DNA of 19,765 nt from Gammaproteobacteria bacterium (GTDB taxonomy: Bacteria; Pseudomonadota; Gammaproteobacteria; S012-40). The stretch spans positions 1 to 19,765 of the forward strand of contig WFVN01000283.1 of NCBI GenBank assembly GCA_015491615.1, read 5' to 3'. Position numbers and translations under genes: made by a program. The number at the start of each line of letters is the position of its first letter. The stretch's first letter is position 1. This document shows, piece by piece, positions 1-6,315 of the stretch. The notes under the pieces are model-generated. The model worked only from the letters and a program-made list of their open reading frames with translations, did no database searches and was not told the origin of the DNA.

Positions 1-1794
1 ACCCTGCGCGGCGGAGAAGAACCCGGCCCGGCCGACCCGGAGCTGCTCGCCCAGTTGCGCGCCCTGCGCGACGGTGCTCCCCTGGACGAGCCGCAGTCGC
101 CCTCGCCCGCCGCCGAGCCATCCCCCGCCGAGGTCGCCCCGGCCGAAGCTCCCGCCGAGCCGGTTTCCGAAGTCGCCGCCCCCCAGGCCCCGGCTGCAGG
201 GCAGGTCGAAGCGACACCCCAGGACGCGGACGGGGACGACGAGATCACCGAGGAGGAATTCGAGGCCCTGCTGGACCAGTTGCACGGCCCCGGCCAGTTC
301 AACCCCGAGGCGGTGAAACCCGGTGACGCTCCCACCGCCTCCGCGCCGCCCGCGGAGACGACGGGCGAGGCGAAGGCTGCGCCCCAGGCCGCCGGCGACG
401 ACGAGATCACCGAAGAGGAATTCGAGGCCCTGCTGGACCAGTTGCACGGCCCCGGCCAGTTCAACCCCGAGGTAGTGAAACCCAAGGACGCCCCCGCCCC
501 CGAGCCTGCGCCGCCGGCATCCCCTCCCGTCGCCGAGCAAAAGCCCGAGGAAAAGACAGAGGAAAACCCCCCGGCTCTTCCCAAAGCGGAGAAAAAGCCC
601 GCCAAGGACAAAGGCAAGGAGCCCCCCCAGGGCGAGACCACCGTGCGCGTGGACACCAGGCGCCTGGACGACATCATGAACATGGTGGGCGAACTGGTGC
701 TGGTGCGCAATCGCCTGGTGACGCTGGAGAGCTCCACCAGCAACGAGATGCTGGCCCAGGCCATCTCCAACCTGGACCTGGTCACCGCCGACCTCCAGGC
801 GGCGGTGATGAAGACCCGCATGCAGCCCATCAAAAAGGTGTTCGGGCGCTTCCCCCGGGTGGTTCGGGATCTGGCGCGTAGCCTCAATAAAGAAGTCAAC
901 CTGGAGATGCGCGGCGAAGACACCGATCTGGACAAGAACCTGGTGGAGGCCCTCGCCGACCCCCTCATCCACCTGGTGCGCAACGCCGTGGATCACGGCA
1001 TCGAAATGCCCGACGAGCGCGAGGCCAAAGGAAAACCGCGTGCCGGCACGGTGATCCTCTCCGCCGAACAGGAGGGGGACCACATCCTTCTCACCATCAG
1101 CGACGACGGGCGCGGTATGGATCCCGACGTGCTGCGCAAGAAGGCCATCGAGAAGGGCATCCTCGACCCCGAGAGCGCCGCGCGCATGGACGACAAGGAA
1201 GCCTTCTCCCTCATTTTCGCCCCCGGCTTCTCCACCAAGGAGCAAATCTCGGACATCTCCGGGCGTGGCGTGGGCATGGACGTGGTGAAGACGCGCATCG
1301 TCCAGCTCAACGGCAGCATCGAGATCGAATCGGAGAAGGACGTGGGCACCAAGCTGATGATCAAGGTGCCCCTGACCCTGGCCATCATGCCCACCCTCAT
1401 GGTCATGCTGGGCAAACAGACCTTCGCCCTGCCGCTGGTGAGCGTCAATGAGATCTTCGACCTGGACATGGCCGACACCAACACCGTGGACGGCCAGTTG
1501 GTGGTCATGGTGCGCGAAAAGCCCCTGCCCCTGTATTTCCTCAATCGGTGGCTGCTGCCCCCGGGCGAGCAGAGCGGCGACAACGCCGAGAACCACGTGG
1601 TGGTGGTGAACGTGGGCAACCAGAAGGTGGGCTTCGTGGTGGAGCGTCTCATCGGCCAGGAGGAGGTGGTCATCAAGCCCCTGGGGGCCCTGCTGCACGG
1701 CGTGCCGGGCCTGGCCGGGGCGACCATTACCGGCGACGGGCGTATCGCCCTGATCCTGGACGTGCCGAGCCTCATCAAGGCCTACGCGCCCTGA
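1..1794 (+). CDS. cheA: Chemotaxis histidine kinase CheA (5'-truncated by window edge)
   Basis: CheA autophosphorylates on a histidine and passes the phosphate to CheY and CheB in the cytoplasmic chemoreceptor array. The reading frame is open from base 1, so 597 C-terminal residues are present and the N-terminal H-box domain lies outside. Visible, numbered from the window start: an acidic/proline-rich linker to about 212 with a duplicated 25-residue motif (79-103 and 133-157); the P3 dimerisation helices from about 213 (TTVRVDTRRLDDIMN); the ATPase N box HLVRNAVDHG at 324-333; G1 DDGRGMD at 368-374; G2 GRGVGMDVV at 421-429; GTKL at 449; and a CheW-like P5 domain from about 460 to the end. A TTG at 55 is in frame but is not the start. 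cheB follows after 10 bases, so the two are probably one operon. Confidence 0.97.
   Translation, partial: TLRGGEEPGPADPELLAQLRALRDGAPLDEPQSPSPAAEPSPAEVAPAEAPAEPVSEVAAPQAPAAGQVEATPQDADGDDEITEEEFEALLDQLHGPGQFNPEAVKPGDAPTASAPPAETTGEAKAAPQAAGDDEITEEEFEALLDQLHGPGQFNPEVVKPKDAPAPEPAPPASPPVAEQKPEEKTEENPPALPKAEKKPAKDKGKEPPQGETTVRVDTRRLDDIMNMVGELVLVRNRLVTLESSTSNEMLAQAISNLDLVTADLQAAVMKTRMQPIKKVFGRFPRVVRDLARSLNKEVNLEMRGEDTDLDKNLVEALADPLIHLVRNAVDHGIEMPDEREAKGKPRAGTVILSAEQEGDHILLTISDDGRGMDPDVLRKKAIEKGILDPESAARMDDKEAFSLIFAPGFSTKEQISDISGRGVGMDVVKTRIVQLNGSIEIESEKDVGTKLMIKVPLTLAIMPTLMVMLGKQTFALPLVSVNEIFDLDMADTNTVDGQLVVMVREKPLPLYFLNRWLLPPGEQSGDNAENHVVVVNVGNQKVGFVVERLIGQEEVVIKPLGALLHGVPGLAGATITGDGRIALILDVPSLIKAYAP
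235..310 (+). repeat. Internal direct repeat in cheA linker, copy 1
   Basis: This 76-base segment recurs 162 bases downstream at 397-472 with a single silent difference (G at 252, A at 414). It encodes an acidic amphipathic motif containing EFEALLDQLHGPGQFNPE. Similar DEFEALLDQLHG motifs are, from memory, common in the linkers of Pseudomonas-type CheA proteins. The near identity of the DNA points to a recent in-frame duplication. Confidence 0.9.
397..472 (+). repeat. Internal direct repeat in cheA linker, copy 2
   Basis: Second copy of the 235-310 segment. The encoded 25 residues are identical to copy 1, and the flanking segments (GEAKAAPQAAG before, VKPKDAPAPEPAPP after) are low-complexity linker. 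It lies between the off-window phosphotransfer region and the P3 dimerisation domain, where CheY/CheB- or ParP-docking elements sit in other CheA proteins. Confidence 0.9.
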
Positions 1795-1804
1795 AGGAGA
1801 AACC

Positions 1805-2866
1805 ATGACGATCAAGGTCCTGGTGGTGGACGACTCCGGATTCTTCCGCCGCCGCATCCAACGAATGCTGGAGGAGGACCCGGCCATCGAAGTGGTCGGT
1901 ACCGCCGCCGATGGCAAAGAGGCCGTGGACTTGGTCGCGCGCCTGCGCCCGGACGTGGTCACCCTGGACATCGAAATGCCGGTGATGGACGGCATCACCG
2001 CCCTGGAACGGATCATGGCCGAGCACCCCACGCCGGTGCTCATGTTCTCCAGTCTTACCTACGACGGCGCCCACGCCACCCTCAGGGCCCTGGAAAAGGG
2101 AGCGGTGGACTACTTGCCCAAGAAGTTCGAGGAGATTTCCCGGGACCGAAAGGAGGCCAAGCGGCAACTCTGCGAGAAGGTCAAGGCGGTGGCCCGCAGC
2201 CGCGCCCTGGGCGGGCGAGTGGCGCGCACCGCTCCTGCGCCGCCCCATCCCGAGCCCGCCTCCCCGCCGCGACCGGTCGCCCCGGCGACGCCACCGGGAC
2301 ACGTCGAAGTAGTCGCCATCGGCGCCTCCACCGGGGGCCCTCAAGCCCTGCAGGTGGTGCTCAAGGCCATCCCCGCCAACTTCCCCCATCCCATCGTCAT
2401 CTTCCAACACATGCCCGCGAACTTCACCGGGCCCTTCGCCGAGCGCCTGGACCGGGTGGTACCTCTGTCGGTGCACGAGGCGCGGGACGGGGAGATGCTG
2501 GAGGGGGGCAAGGTGTACCTCGCCCCAGGTGGGCGGCAGATGCTCGTGCGCAAGAACGGCGCCGGTCGCGTGCAGGTGGTGGACGCGGTTCCCACGGACA
2601 CCTACAAGCCCAGCGTGGACAAGGGCTTCGCCGCCTTGGCCGAGTCCTTCGGCGGCCACGTCCTGGCCTGCATCCTTACCGGCATGGGGGCGGACGGGCG
2701 CGAGGGCGCGCGCGCCCTCAAGGCCCGCGGCGCCCAAGTGTGGGCCCAGGACGAGGCCACTTCTACCATCTACGGCATGCCGGCGGCGGTGGCCCAGGCG
2801 GGCCTGGCCGACCGCATCCTCCCGCTGGACCAGATCGGGGTGGAGTTGGCCCGACTGGGGCGTTGA
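1805..2866 (+). CDS. cheB: Chemotaxis response regulator / protein-glutamate methylesterase CheB
   Basis: CheB removes methyl groups from (and deamidates) chemoreceptor glutamyl side chains once phosphorylated by CheA, and so drives adaptation. The 353-residue length is typical. The receiver domain (1-120) has acidic residues D9-D10, phosphoacceptor D55 in VVTLDIEMPVMDG and K106. A proline/alanine-rich linker spans about 140-165. The methylesterase domain (166-350) has the serine of GASTGG (S175), the histidine of FQHMP (H202) and the aspartate of GMGADG (D297), which form the catalytic triad. An AAGGAG ribosome site lies at 1794-1799 before the ATG. motC follows after 3 bases. No cheR is in the window, so the opposing methyltransferase must be encoded elsewhere. 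Confidence 0.98.
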   Translation: MTIKVLVVDDSGFFRRRIQRMLEEDPAIEVVGTAADGKEAVDLVARLRPDVVTLDIEMPVMDGITALERIMAEHPTPVLMFSSLTYDGAHATLRALEKGAVDYLPKKFEEISRDRKEAKRQLCEKVKAVARSRALGGRVARTAPAPPHPEPASPPRPVAPATPPGHVEVVAIGASTGGPQALQVVLKAIPANFPHPIVIFQHMPANFTGPFAERLDRVVPLSVHEARDGEMLEGGKVYLAPGGRQMLVRKNGAGRVQVVDAVPTDTYKPSVDKGFAALAESFGGHVLACILTGMGADGREGARALKARGAQVWAQDEATSTIYGMPAAVAQAGLADRILPLDQIGVELARLGR

Positions 2867-2869
2867 GCC

Positions 2870-3610
2870 ATGGACATCCTCTCCCTTCTCGGGATCGTCG
2901 CCGCCTTCACCGCCATCCTCCTGGGGCAGGCGCTGGAGGGAGGGCATGCCGCCTCTCTCCTCAATCTCCCGGCCCTGCTCATCGTCGGCGGCGGCACTCT
3001 CGGGGCGATCATGCTCCAGTCCCCCTTGGACACTTTCAAACGCGCCCTCTCGCGCTCCCTCTGGGTCCTTGCGCCGCCCAAGATCAATCCCAAAGGAGCG
3101 ATCAAAAAGATCATCCGTTGGAGCAACATCGCCCGTCGCGAGGGACTGCTGGGGTTGGAAGGAGCTTCCAATTCGGAGCGTGACCCCTTCGCCAAAAAGG
3201 GATTGCAATTGCTGGTGGACGGGGCCGAGCCGGATGCCATCCGCGCCGTCCTGGAAGTGGAACTGGCAGCCAAGGAAGGGGCCGACCTGGCGGCCGCCAA
3301 ACTGCTGGAAGCGGCCGGTGGCTATGCCCCCACCATCGGCATCCTCGGCGCCGTCATGGGTCTCATCCACGTTATGGAAAACCTCTCCGACCCCTCCAAG
3401 CTGGGGGCCGGTATCGCCACCGCCTTCGTCGCCACCATCTACGGTGTGGGCCTGGCCAACCTCGTCCTGCTACCCATGGCCAACAAGATCAAGGCGCAGG
3501 TGGAACGGGAAGTACAGTTCCGGGAGATGGTCATCGAAGGGATCATCGCCATTGCAGAAGGCGAGAACCCCCGTGCCATCGAGAACAAATTGAAGGGATA
3601 TCTGCAGTAG
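2870..3610 (+). CDS. motC: Flagellar motor stator protein MotC (MotA/PomA family)
   Basis: This 246-residue inner-membrane protein pairs with the MotB-type protein encoded next to form an ion-driven stator unit. Hydrophobic segments occur at about 4-20 and 32-50, followed by a cytoplasmic loop with charged residues (about 55-145), then two further membrane helices at about 150-170 and 180-203. The loop-to-helix motif GGYAPTIGILGAVMGLI carries the conserved proline (P154), and GIATAFVATIYGVGLAN is the MotA-family TM4 signature. Position between cheB and an OmpA-domain stator gene matches the motC-motD pair of Pseudomonas, where it is a second stator set. Whether it uses H+ or Na+ cannot be told from the sequence. 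The next gene starts immediately after its stop. Confidence 0.95.
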   Translation: MDILSLLGIVAAFTAILLGQALEGGHAASLLNLPALLIVGGGTLGAIMLQSPLDTFKRALSRSLWVLAPPKINPKGAIKKIIRWSNIARREGLLGLEGASNSERDPFAKKGLQLLVDGAEPDAIRAVLEVELAAKEGADLAAAKLLEAAGGYAPTIGILGAVMGLIHVMENLSDPSKLGAGIATAFVATIYGVGLANLVLLPMANKIKAQVEREVQFREMVIEGIIAIAEGENPRAIENKLKGYLQ

Positions 3611-4501
3611 ATGGCCCGACGCAGAAAACCGGAAGAACACGAGAATCTGGAGCGTTGGCTGGTCTCCTACGCCGACTTCATCACCCTGTTGTTCGCCTTC
3701 TTCGTCGTTCTCTACGCCATGTCTTCGCTCAACGAAGGTAAGTACAAGATCCTCACCGAATCGCTGCTCTCCGCCTTCGAAGGGGAACCGCGTACCATGA
3801 ATCCCATCGAGGTGGGGGCCATCAAGATCGTGCGCGAGCAGATCACCGCCCAGGATCCGCCCCCCGATCCCGCCCACAACGAACGCCTGGCGGACGGCGA
3901 ATACAGAGAAAACCTCAAGACCATGGCCGAACAGATCAAACAGGCCATGGCCGGGCTCATGGATCAGGGGCTCATCAGCGTCAGCGAGGACGGTAACTGG
4001 CTGGAAGTGGAAATGAAAACGGACATCCTGTTCGCTTCGGGTTCCGCCGAACTTTCCCCCCAGGCAGTGCCCGTGTTACGCCAGATCGCCGCCATCCTGC
4101 GTCCCTTCCCCAACCCGGTGAACGTGGAAGGTTTCACCGACTCCGTCCCCATCCACACCCCCGAGTTCCCCTCCAACTGGGAACTCTCCGCCGCCCGCGC
4201 CTCGTCGGTGGTGCGCCTCCTCCAGGCGGGCGGGGTGGATCCCAAGCGCATGGCCGCCATCGGCTACGGCCAGTACCGGCCCATCGCCGACAACTCGACG
4301 CCCGAGGGGCGCAACAAAAACCGTCGCGTGGTCCTGGCCATTTCCGCCCACGACACCTCCAAGGAGCGCAAGGCCCTCAACCCACAGGCCTTCGTTCGTG
4401 GCGAGGGGCTTGCCGGTCGCTTGTTGACACCACCCACGGGCACGAAACCTGCTATCCCCCGGGGGAATGTCTCTTCTCCAACGAGGCCCGCGTCACCATG
4501 A
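3611..4501 (+). CDS. motD: Flagellar motor stator protein MotD (MotB family, OmpA-like)
   Basis: 296 residues. A short basic cytoplasmic N-terminus precedes a single membrane helix at about 17-38, WLVSYADFITLLFAFFVVL, with the stator ion-binding aspartate D22 in the YADF motif. A periplasmic linker follows, then an OmpA/MotB peptidoglycan-binding domain at about 140-250 (VNVEGFTDSVPI, SNWELSAARASSVV, NKNRRVVLAI). The last ~45 residues are a proline-rich tail with no recognised domain. The start directly abuts the motC stop (TAG-ATG, no gap), and its TGA overlaps the next ATG by 4 bases (4498-4501). This fits translational coupling of both stator subunits with the ParA-like gene. Confidence 0.95.
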   Translation: MARRRKPEEHENLERWLVSYADFITLLFAFFVVLYAMSSLNEGKYKILTESLLSAFEGEPRTMNPIEVGAIKIVREQITAQDPPPDPAHNERLADGEYRENLKTMAEQIKQAMAGLMDQGLISVSEDGNWLEVEMKTDILFASGSAELSPQAVPVLRQIAAILRPFPNPVNVEGFTDSVPIHTPEFPSNWELSAARASSVVRLLQAGGVDPKRMAAIGYGQYRPIADNSTPEGRNKNRRVVLAISAHDTSKERKALNPQAFVRGEGLAGRLLTPPTGTKPAIPRGNVSSPTRPASP

Positions 4502-5277
4502 GAGTGATCGCCGTCGCCAATCAGAAGGGCGGGGTGGGGAAGACCACCACCGCCATCACCCTGGGCACCCTCCTGGCCATGCGCGGCCGGCGGGCGCTGC
4601 TGGTGGACATGGACCCGCAAGGCTCCCTCACCAGTTATTTCCGCTACGAGCCGGAACAGATGGGCAAGGGCGTGTACGAGGTCTTCCGTCGCCCCGGCCT
4701 GCCCCTGCAAAAGGTGGTGGTGGGGACCTCGGTGAAAGGTTTGGCGCTGATGCCCGCCAACACCGCCCAGGCCACCCTGGAGCGGCAGTTGGGGGCGCGT
4801 CCGGGCAAGGGCCTGGTCCTCGCCCAGGCCCTGCACCGCTACCGTGACCGCTTCGACGTGGCCATCGTCGATTCGCCACCGGTACTGGGCCTGCTCATGG
4901 TCAACGCCCTGGCCGCCAGCCGCCAGCTCCTCATCCCCGTGGAGACCGACTTCATGGCCCTCAAGGGGCTGGAACGCATCATGGGCAGCCTGGCGATGGT
5001 CAACAAGTCCCTGCGCCGCCCCCTGGACGCGCGCATCCTCCCCACCCTCTACGATCCGCGCGCCCGTGCCGGCGTCGACGCCCTACGCCAGTTGTATCGA
5101 AAATATCCCAAGCTGGTCCTGGACGAAGTGATTCCCGAGGATCCCAAGTTCCGTGAGGCTGCCCGCCAGCAGCAACCGGCGCCGATGCTCTATCCTCGCA
5201 GTCCCGGGGTGGTGGCCTACGAGCGCGTCCTCGCCCGCCTCGTTCCAGGTTTTCAGCCGGCGGCGCGCAGCGGATGA
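4498..5277 (+). CDS. ParA-family ATPase of the chemotaxis operon (ParC-like, polar array positioning)
   Basis: 259 residues. The deviant Walker A motif KGGVGKTT at 10-17, LVDMDPQGS at 35-43, VAIVDSPPVLG near 120 and PVETDFMALKGLE near 150 place it in the ParA/MinD family. ATPases at this operon position in Vibrio and Pseudomonas (called ParC in Vibrio, unrelated to topoisomerase IV) position chemoreceptor arrays at the old cell pole. It is not the chromosome-partitioning ParA: no parB follows, and both neighbours are motility genes. Its partner there is ParP, a CheW-like protein normally encoded just downstream but absent here. Start and stop both overlap neighbouring genes by ATGA. Confidence 0.9.
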   Translation: MRVIAVANQKGGVGKTTTAITLGTLLAMRGRRALLVDMDPQGSLTSYFRYEPEQMGKGVYEVFRRPGLPLQKVVVGTSVKGLALMPANTAQATLERQLGARPGKGLVLAQALHRYRDRFDVAIVDSPPVLGLLMVNALAASRQLLIPVETDFMALKGLERIMGSLAMVNKSLRRPLDARILPTLYDPRARAGVDALRQLYRKYPKLVLDEVIPEDPKFREAARQQQPAPMLYPRSPGVVAYERVLARLVPGFQPAARSG

Positions 5278-5663
5278 GCATCGCCCTCACCGTCCTCGTC
5301 CTCGTCTTGGTCGCCTTCGTTCTCGGCCTTGCCCTGTGGCGCGCTGGACGCAGGCAGAAGGCGGCCTTGCGTGCTGCTTTGCTGGAGATGGCAGAGCGCC
5401 TTGCCCGGCAGGACGACGAGATCAAGGCCCAGCAGGCCCTCACCGCCGGCCTGGGGGACCACCTGCAAGCGATGGAGAAACGCCTGCGCAAGCTGGAGGC
5501 GCAACGCCTCAGCCTCCCCGTCGCCAGCGGCAAGTCCTACGACGAGGCGGTGCGCATGCTGCGCGATGGCTTCGGAGATCGCGAGATCATCGATTTGTGT
5601 GGCATCACCGAGGGAGAGCTGACCCTCATTAAGAACATCTACCGCAGCGGCGTCACCGACTGA
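5274..5663 (+). CDS. DUF2802 family membrane-anchored coiled-coil protein
   Basis: 129 residues with one N-terminal membrane helix (about 2-22, rich in L and V), a charged helical/coiled-coil region at about 25-80, and a C-terminal helix-turn-helix-like segment (SYDEAVRMLRDGFGDREIID, then LCGITEGELTLIKNIYR). This layout and position at the end of the cheA-cheB-motCD-parC block match the DUF2802 proteins of Pseudomonas-type chemotaxis operons, whose function is not established to my knowledge. It begins in a 4-base ATGA overlap with the ParA-like gene. No clear terminator follows its TGA. Confidence 0.8.
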   Translation: MSIALTVLVLVLVAFVLGLALWRAGRRQKAALRAALLEMAERLARQDDEIKAQQALTAGLGDHLQAMEKRLRKLEAQRLSLPVASGKSYDEAVRMLRDGFGDREIIDLCGITEGELTLIKNIYRSGVTD

Positions 5664-5743
5664 GTCGCACCGTTTGTCCATCGAGTGAAGCGGACGGCGG
5701 TGTGCGGCCCGTTGGGCGCGTTCATCATGGAAAGGGCTCGGAC

Positions 5744-5772
5744 TACCCAGGCAGTGGGTTTTCTGGTATAAC
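5744..5772 (+). promoter_or_regulatory. Candidate promoter for rpmB-rpmG
   Basis: TATAAC at 5767-5772 is preceded by TGG, giving an extended -10 (TGGTATAAC). A weak -35-like TACCCA lies 17 bases upstream. It sits 69 bases before the rpmB start, in the gap after the chemotaxis operon, so it probably drives the ribosomal-protein pair. Confidence 0.5.
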
Positions 5773-5773
5773 G

Positions 5774-5811
5774 TGCCGCCTTTCCCCGGGGCCCCAGGCC
5801 CGAGGGCGGCA
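5774..5811 (+). promoter_or_regulatory. Stem-loop in the rpmB leader
   Basis: TGCCGCC (5774-5780) pairs perfectly with GGCGGCA (5805-5811). Inside it, GGGCC (5789-5793) can pair with GGCCC (5797-5801). It starts 1 base after the -10 hexamer, so it would form at the very 5' end of the transcript or overlap the initiation region. An AATTTTT tract follows at 5820-5826. It could be a leader control element, but no function is shown. Confidence 0.35.
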
Positions 5812-5840
5812 GAATCGAGAATTTTTCGGGAGTGACGATC

Positions 5841-6077
5841 ATGTCCAAGGTATGTCAGGTCACCGGGAAGCGCCCCATCACTGGGAACAACGTCTCCCAC
5901 GCCAACAACAAGACCAAGCGCCGTTTCCTGCCCAATCTCCACTACCGGCGCTTCTGGGTGGAGAGCGAGAACCGCTGGGTGCGCCTGCGGGTGAGCAGCC
6001 ACGGGCTGCGCATCATCGACAAGAAGGGCATCGACCAGGTGCTGGCCGAGATCCGCGCCCGCGGCGAGAAGGTCTGA
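5841..6077 (+). CDS. rpmB: 50S ribosomal protein L28
   Basis: 78 residues starting MSKVCQVTGKRPITGNN, collinear with the 78-residue E. coli L28 through FLPNLHYRRFWVESE and IDKKGIDQVLAEIRARGEKV. It is a structural protein of the large ribosomal subunit. The ATG at 5841 is chosen over an upstream in-frame GTG (5832) because it gives the family's standard N-terminus and has a GGGAGTG ribosome site just before it. rpmG follows after 10 bases, as in most gammaproteobacteria. Confidence 0.98.
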   Translation: MSKVCQVTGKRPITGNNVSHANNKTKRRFLPNLHYRRFWVESENRWVRLRVSSHGLRIIDKKGIDQVLAEIRARGEKV

Positions 6078-6087
6078 GGAGGCGATC

Positions 6088-6243
6088 ATGAGAGAGAAGA
6101 TTCGTTTGGTGTCCAGCGCCGGAACCGGCCATTTCTACACCACCACCAAGAACCGGCGCACCATGCCCGGGAAATTCGAGATCCGCAAGTATGATCCGGT
6201 CGTTCGCAAGCACGTGATCTACAAGGAAGCCAAGATCAAGTGA
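6088..6243 (+). CDS. rpmG: 50S ribosomal protein L33
   Basis: A 51-residue small ribosomal protein reading MREKIRLVSSAGTGHFYTTT and ending HVIYKEAKIK, nearly collinear with E. coli L33. The short MAKG-type leader of E. coli L33 is absent, so the protein begins directly at the REKI segment, as in some other gammaproteobacteria. A GAGGAGG ribosome site overlaps the rpmB stop region (6077-6083). There are no paired Cys-x2-Cys zinc motifs, so this is the cysteine-free form. A strong terminator follows 18 bases after the stop. Confidence 0.97.
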   Translation: MREKIRLVSSAGTGHFYTTTKNRRTMPGKFEIRKYDPVVRKHVIYKEAKIK

Positions 6244-6260
6244 GTGCGCAACACCCCTGA

Positions 6261-6298
6261 CCCACAAAAAACCCGCCAAACGGCGGGTTTTTTGTGGG
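6261..6298. terminator. Bidirectional intrinsic terminator between rpmG and the desaturase
   Basis: A perfect 17-bp inverted repeat: 6261-6277 (CCCACAAAAAACCCGCC) pairs with 6282-6298 around a 4-base AAAC loop. The GC core CCCGCC/GGCGGG is followed by T6 on the + strand and by T6 from the A6 tract on the - strand. It can therefore end transcription of rpmBG from the left and of the convergent desaturase gene from the right. Confidence 0.93.
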
Positions 6299-6315
6299 TG
6301 CGGCCCGAGCCGCCG

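Noticed and set aside
1775..3370. 531-codon - strand frame opposite cheB and motC
   Set aside because: Antisense to conserved genes with intact catalytic motifs. Composition is that of a GC-rich shadow and there is no family match by eye.
4498..5277. Chromosome-partitioning parA
   Set aside because: No parB or parS-like context. It is embedded between motD and DUF2802 in a chemotaxis operon, which fits the array-positioning ParA-family ATPase.
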